A model generated the notes under the pieces. It was not told the origin of the DNA, searched no databases, and was given only the letters and a program-made list of their open reading frames with translations. DNA of 64,000 bases. Source: Amoebophrya sp. A120 (Eukaryota; Sar; Dinophyceae; Syndiniales; Amoebophryaceae). Made by a program: the position numbers and the translations under genes. This document shows positions 1-10,130 of the stretch, in pieces. The stretch covers positions 7,818,771 through 7,882,770 of the forward strand of contig CAJINV010000004.1 of the NCBI GenBank assembly GCA_905178155.1, read 5' to 3'. Each line of letters starts with the position of its first letter. The first letter of the stretch is position 1.

Positions 1-901
1 CCACAGTTGTCCGACGTGCTTCTTCGCGCTCGCCTGCCAATTGCCTTGCGTGCAAGTTAGCCGGGGCACGCGAAGCGCCGCGGATTTGAAAGGGGCGGGC
101 GCGCGCGCCCCCCTTCCGCGGCTTCTGCGGCCCCCGCCTGAAAAGCGTGCCGGGCGGCCTAGCGCCCTCCCTGCGCCCCGCTGGCCCCGTGCGTAAACGC
201 CCATGGGCCCGGGCGTTCGCCCGCTTGCCCGTTCTTTTCTGCCCCCCGCGCGCCCGTTCGCCCCCGTATCCCCCCATCGCGGCCGCGCTGCCGGCCACTT
301 TGGCGCAGCTTGCCAGCCAAAGACATGGCGCGGCACTGCGCGGACGCAGAAAGCAGGGCGCGCAGCCCCAATCTTCCGCCGCATTAAACCTGGCCGGGCC
401 GACCCGCCCGGGCATGAGTGCGGCCTTAACCGTCGCCCGAGACACAGCTCGTCTGCGGGTCGTCGGTTGCCTTCGCGGGAAACTGAGCAGGCTTTTCTCG
501 TGGGCGTGCCCTTTGACAAATCTCATTCGCGGAATACCGGCAGTTGCCGGCGCAGGCCTTGCGGAGTTCCTGCTCTGTTTGGCACTTGGGCCTATCGAAG
601 ATGTTCATCTTGAAATGCTGCAGAGCCGTGATCCACATCCGCTTCGTCGGCTCGTTTAGCGCAATATATTTATCATTTGCATTTCTATCTACAACTACAT
701 GGACTGCATTGGCATCGAGCTGTGCTTCAATTCATCAATAGCAATCAGGAAATTTCTCCTTGCACCGCTGTGCGTGCGCGTTGATAGCTGCAGTGAGTCT
801 GGCTATCACCGTAAACAAAGCTTTCGCTGCTCCTGAAGATAAAAACACTCACTATCGCTGCCGCACCACCCCACACGACACCCCGCGATCCAAAATCAAC
901 C
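1..901. other. 5' flank, GC-rich, no gene supported
   Basis: Bases about 60-420 are very GC-rich (long C and G runs); from about 660 the base composition falls to that of ordinary intergenic DNA. Open frames here are GC artefacts on both strands, several starting at TTG, and none shows a recognisable domain. I see no tRNA, rRNA or introner element. Confidence 0.5.
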
Positions 902-3382
902 ATGCCCCTCGCAGCCTCCTTATCATCACTCGACGGAGCAGCCTCCACGCTCTCCTCCTGGCCCCCGGATTTCTCTATTGCCACGGGAAAATTACCAAAG
1001 CCCGACGAGCTCGACCGTGCGTTCTTTCTGAAGTACTTCGGAAAAACTTTTCCGAAGCTCACCGGCGCCAGCAAAACCAAGGACCTTCCCCGCCCGGGCT
1101 TCCTCGCCGAGGTCGGCTGCTTCGGGAAGAAGGGCAACGACGGCGTCAACACGCGACGGAGTCCGGAACTCTACCTCATTCCCCGCCTCGACCCGGGCAA
1201 GTGTCCCCCGAGTAAGCGGTATGGAAGCGTCATGGAAATCAGGGATGAAGTGACTTCGAAGGGCGCGATCACGACGAGTCCAGCCGGCGGTAAGATGCTG
1301 GACGACGAGGAGTCCACGACGACTACGGAGGAGGAGGTGCGGGAGAAAACCGAAGCTGCGAAACACTTCCGGAAAACGGTGTTGAACCTCGCCGCCGGAC
1401 ACGAAAACGACACTAGGGTTTTCGGGTACTGTAACATGGAATCCTGGCAGAAAACGGACCGCGAGAAATTCATGTCCGCCCACCAGATGTGCTTCGGCCA
1501 GGATCGGCCGCGAACGGGGGAGGAGGGTGGAGTCGCGGAGGGTGAAGCTGCAGTAGTTGCGGGGGGTGGTGAGAAGAAAAAGCTGCCTACCGAGGAAGAA
1601 ACTGCAGAACAACTACCCGGAAGTAGAACCTCCGACCAACAGGAGGTGCTCGACGACCTAAAAGCGTCGTTGAAAGAGCGGGACTGCTTCGCCGCAGTCG
1701 CCGAGTGCGACGCCAAGCGGAACTTCAAGTCCTTTTACTTGCGAGAAGAGCCTGGACCAGCAGCAGCAGCAGCATCCGTGGCTGGGAAGGCCGGGCGGGG
1801 AACCGGAGGGCAAAAATCCTCTTCCGGAGATGTTGGTGCAGCTGCGACGACAACGGAGGGGAGGCAGGATGAACCGGCCAGTGGTGCTCAAGAGCCCGCA
1901 TCCTCAACGGACAAGAACGCAAGCGCAGAGGACAAAACTTCTTCCTCCAGCACTGCTAGTGCAACTATCGAGGACCACCACAAGCAGGACGAGAAAGATG
2001 ACAAGGAAGTCGAAAATAACAACAAACCTTTTTTCCGCACCGCCCGGCGTTACGTGGAGCCGTATCCGAGCTTTTTACCGGCGAAAGACGGATTTCAGTA
2101 CAAGCCGAAGTTCGACCTTCGCTCCTTTTTTCCTCCGTCTCAGGGTTACGAGTTTGTAGTGGACCGCACGACGGGGAAGAAGTATAAGCTCGGCAATATT
2201 GACGCAGCGAGCGGGCAAGCCGCGATCCACGAGCAGGTGAAAGCGAGCAAGCAGAGTGCGGATGAGAGTGGGGAGAAGTATCAAATGCAAAAATGTCTGG
2301 GTCTGGAAGAACCCAACTTGTGATGCTGCATTTGGATTCCAAAAAAAATTGTATTGCATGAGTACTAGCAAAGGGAATGTAATTTTTGCTACGCGGATAG
2401 GGCATCTGTCATGCGAAACAGGCATCAAGAACCCCTCGAAAACCCTGTGATGCTACGGCATGCATCACAGAGGACATCATGGCCCATGCAAAACGTGCAT
2501 GACAAGTCTCAGAATCTCCCAGACCCAGACATTTTTGCATTTGATAAGAAGGGCCAGAACACCACCGTGGATGAGCAACTCCCGGAAACCCCGGGTTCCA
2601 AAGCGGCTGGAGCCGCGGTGGCGAAAACGACCCCGGCGGACACGTCGATTGCGCTCCCGGGGGTGGATAAGGAACACACCGAAAACGCGGAGAAGGATTT
2701 GTCGGAGGAAATGTTTGCGTTTTCGAAACCGACGAAAATCGAGAAAGCAGCGGAGGCGGAGGAGGAAAAGCAGATGGAATTAGCGGAGAAAGAGCAGGAA
2801 ACGGTGAAGAAGCCGACCTACGTCTTCACGATCGACCAAACGGTGAATTCCAACCCGGAACAGACCACGCACGTGTTTTTCGGCGTCCGGAGAGATAAGC
2901 CCGAAACCGAGTTGCCGGAAGCTTGGAGGGCCTGTGCGGACTGCGCGGATGACGGAGTGAGTGGGGACGCAAATGAAATCACCAGCTGCGCGCCCTGTCA
3001 GTCCGTGTCTGACAAAGTAAAACAGGTGTGGCCGCCAGCGGAAAGTAATTCCGGGGCGGTAACGGCGACCACCACTCCTGCGGCCCAGGAGCCTTTGGAT
3101 AAAGGCGGACACCCGGTCACGAAGAAAAAGAAGATTCACTGGAAGGAAATCGCGTTCGAGCAAACATTCAACACTACAAAGGAGGACCAGGAGGAGGGCA
3201 CGGGCGGCGCCGGGACCCTGAAGGTGCTGTGCCACGGGAGCAATCTGGGCAGCAGTTGCGACGACGACATGTTGAACGAAGCGACGGGCGGGTTGGGCGA
3301 TGCAGCCGCGGAAGCGACGGAAACCGGGACAGCGGAAGAGGAAGCTTTTGCGGAGCAGGGTCCGCCGACAGGGGCGGAATAA
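902..3382 (+). CDS. Hypothetical protein, Lys/Glu-rich, 735 aa, one introner
   Basis: I do not recognise this protein. Exons 902-2278 and 2552-3382 join in frame across IE-1 (reading GEK then GQN) to give 735 aa; the start is the ATG at 902. The first half has a more globular start (GKLPKPDELDRAFFLKYFGK, residues about 27-46), scattered cysteines (HQMCFG, KERDCFAAVAECDAK) and an aromatic block around residues 380-420 (RRYVEPYPSF, FDLRSFFPP). The second half alternates acidic and Lys-rich linkers with a strand-like stretch (PTYVFTIDQTV, HVFFGVRRDK) and a small Cys cluster (CADCADDG, CAPC). No signal peptide or membrane segment starts at this ATG. It precedes the helicase gene by 533 bp on the same strand. 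Confidence 0.75.
2279..2546 (+). mobile_element. Introner element IE-1 (family A, core A1)
   Basis: 268 bp. TSD AGAAG on both sides (2274-2278, 2547-2551). The TIR is about 32 bp: TATCAAATGCAAAAATG, then TCTGGGTCTGGAAGA, mirrored at the right end. Element plus TSD is 273 nt, and its removal rejoins GEK to GQN of the 902 gene. Core A1, forward. Confidence 0.95.
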
Positions 3383-3915
3383 AGACAGTGCAACCAAGAA
3401 CAAGTGCGGCCACATGATATGTTTCGATGAGGTTCCAACTGTATGATGATGAAGCACGACACGACCTACAGTTACAAGTTTGTGCTGACGTTTCCGATTG
3501 ATGAAATTGGTTTCGATTTTCAAATCTGCAAATGCCGAGGCAAAATCACATGGAAAATAGGAGGGCCTTTCTTTGCGGCCGTGCTGTTCAAGAACTTGAA
3601 TTCAGGTCTGTTTTGTGCGGGTCGTACAGGTACTTACTCAGGAGCGCAGCTTGCTGTCGGTTCTGGCTCGCAATCTTCGCTTGGACACACGAACATCGAG
3701 AGCGCCGTTATAAGCACTCACCTAACGCAAACGCAATCGTAGCTGTCGGCCCATTTTCAATATATTTCGTTTGATTTGAATAAAAGAATGTGGTTGTTTA
3801 ACGGTGTCACATCAGGCAGGCACAGGCAGCAAGACTGCATGACGTAGGAAAGAAAATGAGTACTAGATTGACATAGCCCCACTTCAACTACAAAGGTTCC
3901 ACACTGAAAAGACTT
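3383..3915. other. Intergenic, nothing recognised
   Basis: About 530 bp of lower-GC DNA between two + strand genes. I see no introner, repeat or RNA gene. Short ORFs (for example 3443-3742) have no supporting features. Confidence 0.5.
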
Positions 3916-6900
3916 ATGGAACATGCTTCTTCTGGATTACATGCCACTGCCAGGCCCAGGGCCAGCACCTCTCCAAAGCCCACAGCTCCGGAGCCGGAAG
4001 CAGAGCCTGTTGGTACACTACGCGAAGATCATGAACATTCAGGACCCGCTTCCGGCCTCACGCCCGTCCGCCGCAGTCTTACGCCCGTCAGAGCGGCATG
4101 CGATGAGGATGCCATCGTACCCTACGACGGCCCCAGCGAGAGTGCTGCCTCGAGCTGCGCCAAGAGCCAGCAGGAGGAAGTTCATCACAGGCGGCCGCGC
4201 AGGAAGAAGCCGCTGGACCAGGAATCTTGGTGGGAGCAAATGTCGGGCGCCATGGCGGAAATCTTCGGCAGGAAACGGCCGAAGCCGCCCTGCGACGCGT
4301 TTGTCGCGGAAATCCACGATTTCGACGCGAAGTTGCGAAACGGAGACAGCGACACCGAGCCGGGAGATGACGACCCGCTCCCGGATGCTGAGCAGGCGTG
4401 GGAACGCCGACGGGCCAGTGCCAGTTCGCGATCCAGTTTGTCCGCGCAGGTGGAGGACCACCGCATTTTGCAGGCAGTGAACGCAACCAATCAGCAGTCT
4501 CCATTGCCACTAGCGAATGGCCCCGCGGCCGACGAGAACATTGAAGATTTCTTGAGTGCGCGCAGCGAGGCCTCCCGGAGGTCAGTCTTTTCGCCCGAGG
4601 AGGTTCGGAACAACAACAGCAATCAAGGGCCGCCGCGTAGAACAAGTCTACTCAACAGAGACGAGAACTCCACCGGTCGTGAAGGCAGCTCGGCGCTAGT
4701 TGCGGTGAGCGCGGAAAGTAGAGAACCACGAAAAAGCACGAACCGCTTGAAGACACCGGTGAAAGATCTCCGTGTAGAGCAGTCGGCGATCGTGTTGTTT
4801 GACGATTTTGAGGGCCAGCAGCAACAGCACGCGGTAGTCAGTGCGGCAGATCAAGATCCGAGCGAAGTAGTATTAAGCATGGGCGGTTATAATAATGGCG
4901 ACCAGGCGAAAGAACGTCGCTGGCTGCGGTTGCTGGCAACAGAGGACCTCGCGATGCAGAACTGCAAGACGACGCTACCGTACGACCCGGAAAGCGAATC
5001 CTACGCGCCGTTCGAGGTTTTGTTTCACCACCCCGAGATTCTCGAGCCGCAGAAGCAAGTGATGACTGCGATCCTGGAAGCGTGCCTGCAAGGCAAATCG
5101 TGCGTCCTGGAGTCCCCCACGGGCACCGGAAAGACGGCGGCGTTGCTCTGCGCGGCCCTGGAGGCGCAGCGGCAGATTGCGCGCAACAACAAGAGCCGCC
5201 GGGCGCCCCAGATCATCTACTGCACGCGGACGCTCGGGCAGGTGAACCAGATTCCGCGGGAGCTGGCGAAGAGCTGCTACCGACCCACGCAAGTGTGCCT
5301 TGGCCGACGCGATTTCAGTTGTGTCAACCAGCAGGTCCTCGACGCAAAGGGCCAAGGTAACCTGCAGACGAAATGCGTGGTCGCGCGACGAAATGCGCGA
5401 AAGGAAAAGGATCCCGCACTCAACAGAGATGAACGGCTAAACGACGACCAAGGGGCGTCGCAGGTCGCTGCGGTACCGACGTCGACTCCGACGGCGACGC
5501 AGCAGACCGAGCGCGACGCCAGCAAGAAGCTGATCTGCCACTGCGAAGAGCGGGTGAACAGTGCGAGGTTTTGGAAGGAACACTACAAAGACGTGCGGCC
5601 GCCGCCAGGCGACACGTCGGACTTCTACATCAGGGACATCGAGGACGGCAAAAAGTTGGCTCTCGCGAATTATTCGCGCGCGTCTCCGACGAGTAGGAGC
5701 AAACCGGTGGCACCGTCGTTCACCCCGAACGAAAGCCCCGATTTGGACCTAGAGGAGGACGCGGAGGAGGAGGAAGATAAAAATGTTGGTCACCGCAGTA
5801 GTCGCTTCGCCACTGGTTCTCGTGGAAAAAATGGTAACCAAGCGATTGTAGCTGCTGGTCCTGCAGCATCAACGAGTCAATTTCAATTTAATCCCGGCAT
5901 TCTCGCTCAACAGCGCCAAGTTTTTGACCGGCGGAACCACCCATTTGGTTTTTTCCCCGCACGACCAGAAGTTGGCCCGCGCCCACCAGCCCCAGAAGAC
6001 TACGCGGTCTGCAGCTACTACCTGAACAGGTATTTGCAAGGCACCGCGCAGATTGTCATCTGCCCGTACCAGTACCTGACGGACCCAAACGTGCGAGCGC
6101 CGACAAAGCTGGTTCTGAAAGATTCGATCATCGTCGTCGATGAGGCGCACAACATCGAGGGAACGTGCAGAGACGCGGGAAGCGTGAACTTTTCAGAGCA
6201 GTGGCTCGACTTCCGCAACGACGAAGTGGCCACGCGCAGCCCCCTTTTCACCCTGCACTACCACATGCTGGAATTCCGCTGGTTTTCGCGGGAAAAACCA
6301 AAACCGAAGGAGCGACAAGACCACGGCCCAGCGAATAATAATCGTGGTGCCGCACAAGTGCAGCAGCCCAACGAGCAGCAGGAGCCCACGTCAGATGATA
6401 GCAGCGACGGCGCGCCGAGTGAGGGCGAAGACGGGGAGGAGGAAGATTTGCTACAAGTTGATAACAGTGGGCGAGATAATTTTTTGGTATGCAATGACGA
6501 CACGGAAGCGCAGCGTCAACAAAGACTCGCGAATTTGAAGTGGTATCAGTGTCCCGTGACGGGAAAGCGGCGTGTGCAAGCGATTCCGAAGTGCAGGCAC
6601 ATGAGCCGGTACCCCAACGTTTGCCTGTGCAACTTGACGGTGGAAGAAGTCGAAAAAGAAGAGAAGTTCCGCGACTACCTGGCCTACGTCCTGAAGTTTT
6701 TCGACCACGTGCATACCAAGCTCATGAAGTGGAAGGCCGAAAGCAGGGGGGAATTGCTGCAGCACGAAAACGCGTCCAACGTTTCTACGGACCACATCGG
6801 GGATACTAAGTCGCTGGGGGACTACATGACGCCCCAGGATCCGATCTCTTTCATCCGAAAGCTGGGTTTGAAGGACATCTTGCCGACGCCACGTCCTGAG

Positions 6901-9546
6901 ACGACGTTTGGAGGTGCATTTGGAACTACGTCACGGAGGGAGAACCTCTTGGGCAATCCTCACTCGATGTTCCACGACCCTTTTGCTGCGCAGCGCGATT
7001 CTGGTGACCAACAAAGAATTCCAATGCAAACACAGGTGGGTGCGGGTGCTGTTCCGATCATGGGTACTGCTGCGGAAACCAATGTGTCTTTCAATTCAAG
7101 TGTTTCCTCGACACCGGCGTCGAGCTTTGCTGGGTCATTTGCCTATGGGTTCGGGAACAAAATGACTGACCGCTTTGGCAAAGCAAGCGATCGTCCGCCC
7201 CATGGTGTTGGTGCGTCTCAGTTCGAGCCGGTTTCGCAGTTCCATTTTCAAGGCAGACCTTCGTCTGCTGCGGCCACGGCGAGGACGCCCGCGTCTCAGT
7301 TTGGTACATCAGCGGCCTCGCAGGTAAGCTTCCCCGGCGGTGCAGCGTCACAGCGGTTTGTACCCACAACCTCGCAGGTTAATGTCCAAACGTCACAGTT
7401 TTATCGACCTCCGCCTTCGCACTCAGTTCCTGGTCCAGCTGGTCCTGGACAAGGACTGCTGCCTTGTCAACCACCGCCACCCAGCGCAGCTGCAGGCCCG
7501 TCAGTTCCGCAACAGCATGCAGTGTTCAACACAGAAGGTGCTGCTGCATCGCAGATGAAGAGTGCAAGAACAGCTGGCATTCTCGACTTTCTTCGCGAAA
7601 AATCAAGCGCGATGAAAAAGGGACAAAGACAACTCGCAGGAGCAAGGAAGCCGACCGATTCATCTTCTTACCAAGACAACTACCTGGAGCACGACAGCAT
7701 CCACGACTCCTCGTCGGACGATGACGATGATAGGAGTTGCGCTGCGCCCGATGCGAAGAAATTGAAGGTGGATTATAACACCAAGAACCCACATCACCAG
7801 AAGAAGAAGAAGATCCTCGTCGACTCTGCGGAGGCGGAGCTGCAGGCGGAGCTTGCGGAGCATCTGTTCCCGGTCTTGAAGTTGCGGCAGTACCTGGAGT
7901 GGATCAATATCGAGATGCTGCAGTCTGAGTTCAACTACTACGGCATGAAGAACATCATCGGGTACCGTAACAACCAGGAATTCCAGTGCGACGTCGACAA
8001 GAAGTGGTACCAGTTGAAGTTCGACCCGGACCTCGACCGCCGGAAGAAACTGCTGTGGCCGGACTTTTACCCGGTTTTCGAGACGTTTCGGGACCTGAGC
8101 CAGCGCGCGGAGCAGCTGGAGCGGTTTCTGACCTGGCGCGGCCACTACGCCGTCGAGTTCTGCGCGACGCGCAAGGGCGGTTTTTTTCCGGATACCGCCA
8201 AGCAGCACGTGACGGAGCGGTACGCGGGTGTACTGAAAATTCATCTGCTGCACGCGGAGGCGGTGTTTGACGAGATCGCGACCCAAGCGCACTCCATCAT
8301 CCTCGCGTCGGGCACCATGACGCCGTTGGAGGGCGTGACGAGCGAGCTAGGCAAGGCGTTCTGCGACCGGCAGCTGCGGTCCAATTACAACCGCGGCCTC
8401 TACAATCCCCTGGCCGCGAACCACGTGGTGACGCACGAACAGCTGCTCGTGCAGAAGTTGTCCAAGATGGTGCTCACGGGCCGGCCCTACAACGGCACGC
8501 GGAAGATTCTTTACAAGCCGAACAAGAGAGACCCCCGAGAAGACCACCTGCTGGAATTGGGGTGGAGCCTGGTCGTGCTGCTGCTGCAGCTTCCCGCGGG
8601 CGTGTTGGTCTTCTTCTCCACGTACTCGCTGTGCAAAGCCTGTTTCGACCTGTGGAGCGATGCGAGGCGGAGCTCACTGCGTGCAACGGTGGAGAGAATC
8701 TTGCAAGAAAACTACAGAACCCAGCCGGAAAAAGAGCGGGCAAGGATAGCAATGCAGCAGCAGTTCCGCAATGCAATCGGGCCGGAGAACATGAACCGCT
8801 TTGACACGTACGGGGGGAAATCGCTTCTGTCCGTACTGGAAGACATCAAGAAGCACGTTTCGTTCGAGACGAAAGAATCCAACGCCAAGACGCTGACGCA
8901 GGAGTACCAACGCGCGATCCAGGAAAGGGGGGCGGCGCTGCTGTTTGGCGTGATGCGGGCCAAGTGCTCCGAGGGAATCAGCTTCAACGACGACAACGCG
9001 CGGGCGGTGATTCTGATCGGCTTGCCCTACCCGAGTAAAGAGGCTTCGGAGGTAAAATACAAACAGAGATACAACGACCAGAAATCGACGAGACCAACAA
9101 GGCCCGTGACGGTGGCGAAAAATCTTAAACCTGCTCCTGTCGCATCCTCGTCGTCGTCAAAGAATCCACCTGGGAGGAAGAACACTGGTAGAAAAAGAAC
9201 GCTAGTAGTGCACCCCTCTGCAGCTGTAATAGTTGCTGATGAAGGAGCTCCTGCTGCAGCTGAAGAAAACAATACTGAGTCCGAGGATCATCTCCCGCCG
9301 TTGATGATTTCGGGCAACCAGTGGTACGAGCAAGAGTGCTTTCGCGCGGTCAACCAGGCCTTGGGGCGGTGTATCCGGCACAAAAACGACTACGGCTCCT
9401 TGATCCTCTTCGACACCCGCTGGGACGAGAAAAAAAGATCCCTAGCGCCTTGGCTGAAGACCATTGGCATCCGAGACGAAACCGAATCCTACGCCCAATT
9501 CCGAATGAAGTTGAAACTGTTCTACGAAGCATTGCGAAAAAAGTAA
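3916..9546 (+). CDS. BRIP1: FANCJ/BRIP1-like Fe-S DEAH DNA helicase (RAD3/XPD family)
   Basis: A single 1876-aa exon from the ATG at 3916. It carries the superfamily 2 RAD3/XPD helicase signature: Walker A SPTGTGKTA (residues about 400-408), the IIYCTRT block of motif Ia, Cys residues between motifs I and II suited to a 4Fe-4S cluster (FSCVNQQ, TKCVV, LICHC, VCSYYLN), DEAH box VDEAHN (742-745), ILASGTMTPLEG, and motif VI NQALGRCIRHKNDYG (about 1810-1824). The QALGRCIRH wording resembles FANCJ/BRIP1 more than RTEL1 or DDX11. Members of this family unwind DNA 5' to 3' in interstrand crosslink and G-quadruplex repair in the nucleus. It is longer than human BRIP1 (1249 aa) because of Ser/Gln/Asp-rich insertions around residues 1-340, 590-690 and 1000-1300. 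It has no intron and no introner element, unlike most neighbours. Confidence 0.88.
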   Translation: MEHASSGLHATARPRASTSPKPTAPEPEAEPVGTLREDHEHSGPASGLTPVRRSLTPVRAACDEDAIVPYDGPSESAASSCAKSQQEEVHHRRPRRKKPLDQESWWEQMSGAMAEIFGRKRPKPPCDAFVAEIHDFDAKLRNGDSDTEPGDDDPLPDAEQAWERRRASASSRSSLSAQVEDHRILQAVNATNQQSPLPLANGPAADENIEDFLSARSEASRRSVFSPEEVRNNNSNQGPPRRTSLLNRDENSTGREGSSALVAVSAESREPRKSTNRLKTPVKDLRVEQSAIVLFDDFEGQQQQHAVVSAADQDPSEVVLSMGGYNNGDQAKERRWLRLLATEDLAMQNCKTTLPYDPESESYAPFEVLFHHPEILEPQKQVMTAILEACLQGKSCVLESPTGTGKTAALLCAALEAQRQIARNNKSRRAPQIIYCTRTLGQVNQIPRELAKSCYRPTQVCLGRRDFSCVNQQVLDAKGQGNLQTKCVVARRNARKEKDPALNRDERLNDDQGASQVAAVPTSTPTATQQTERDASKKLICHCEERVNSARFWKEHYKDVRPPPGDTSDFYIRDIEDGKKLALANYSRASPTSRSKPVAPSFTPNESPDLDLEEDAEEEEDKNVGHRSSRFATGSRGKNGNQAIVAAGPAASTSQFQFNPGILAQQRQVFDRRNHPFGFFPARPEVGPRPPAPEDYAVCSYYLNRYLQGTAQIVICPYQYLTDPNVRAPTKLVLKDSIIVVDEAHNIEGTCRDAGSVNFSEQWLDFRNDEVATRSPLFTLHYHMLEFRWFSREKPKPKERQDHGPANNNRGAAQVQQPNEQQEPTSDDSSDGAPSEGEDGEEEDLLQVDNSGRDNFLVCNDDTEAQRQQRLANLKWYQCPVTGKRRVQAIPKCRHMSRYPNVCLCNLTVEEVEKEEKFRDYLAYVLKFFDHVHTKLMKWKAESRGELLQHENASNVSTDHIGDTKSLGDYMTPQDPISFIRKLGLKDILPTPRPETTFGGAFGTTSRRENLLGNPHSMFHDPFAAQRDSGDQQRIPMQTQVGAGAVPIMGTAAETNVSFNSSVSSTPASSFAGSFAYGFGNKMTDRFGKASDRPPHGVGASQFEPVSQFHFQGRPSSAAATARTPASQFGTSAASQVSFPGGAASQRFVPTTSQVNVQTSQFYRPPPSHSVPGPAGPGQGLLPCQPPPPSAAAGPSVPQQHAVFNTEGAAASQMKSARTAGILDFLREKSSAMKKGQRQLAGARKPTDSSSYQDNYLEHDSIHDSSSDDDDDRSCAAPDAKKLKVDYNTKNPHHQKKKKILVDSAEAELQAELAEHLFPVLKLRQYLEWINIEMLQSEFNYYGMKNIIGYRNNQEFQCDVDKKWYQLKFDPDLDRRKKLLWPDFYPVFETFRDLSQRAEQLERFLTWRGHYAVEFCATRKGGFFPDTAKQHVTERYAGVLKIHLLHAEAVFDEIATQAHSIILASGTMTPLEGVTSELGKAFCDRQLRSNYNRGLYNPLAANHVVTHEQLLVQKLSKMVLTGRPYNGTRKILYKPNKRDPREDHLLELGWSLVVLLLQLPAGVLVFFSTYSLCKACFDLWSDARRSSLRATVERILQENYRTQPEKERARIAMQQQFRNAIGPENMNRFDTYGGKSLLSVLEDIKKHVSFETKESNAKTLTQEYQRAIQERGAALLFGVMRAKCSEGISFNDDNARAVILIGLPYPSKEASEVKYKQRYNDQKSTRPTRPVTVAKNLKPAPVASSSSSKNPPGRKNTGRKRTLVVHPSAAVIVADEGAPAAAEENNTESEDHLPPLMISGNQWYEQECFRAVNQALGRCIRHKNDYGSLILFDTRWDEKKRSLAPWLKTIGIRDETESYAQFRMKLKLFYEALRKK

Positions 9547-10130
9547 ACGATGAAGGTTTTATTGTTGTGTCGCTCGACCACCTTGAAAATGGCTTTTTTA
9601 CGTAAATTTGAGAAGTCAGAAAAAGAAAAAGCAGTAAACGAAGATACAGATCCAGCCGAGGAAAAGACAGAGAACTTCTACGCCATTAACATCATTGAGC
9701 ATGCGTCTGTGTTCTGGAAAATATTCGAAAGCGCCTCGCGGGCCGGAACCAAGTTCATCTAGTGACCCAATTCCGCGGTGCAGTGTAGTGATTCATCCGT
9801 ACCTTTTTTTCCGCTACTGCTTGAAGATCTATCTGTTCAATGCTGGACGAAATTATGGTTCGAAACATGATTTTTAGCGAGACGCAGACCCCAGTGCCCA
9901 TCTGCAAAATTTTTTGTTAATCGCTCTGCTTCTTCATTCACACAAAGATCTTCAGGATGTGATGAAGATACGCGCCGCTTTATTGACGCTAATACCGCCG
10001 GGCGAACTCAGAAGTTTCGCCCAGTGTAAATAGAGTACGTCGATGTCAGCGAATTTTTGCACGAAGAAGGTGATTCAAAGTTGTTAGCCTTTACATTTCT
10101 TCTAGCTCCACGTTACCCGCTCGAGCAGAA
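9547..10130. other. Intergenic, one weak small ORF
   Basis: AT-richer spacer. A 70-codon ATG ORF (9550-9762) starts 3 bp after the helicase stop and has a Lys/Glu-rich middle; it has no recognisable domain and is probably 3' UTR. No repeats or introners seen. Confidence 0.4.

Noticed and set aside
760-900. Signal-peptide-like reading (hydrophobic run then AFAA) ahead of the first gene
   Set aside because: It begins at TTG, lies in a different frame from the 902 ORF, and has no ATG of its own or splice site linking it.
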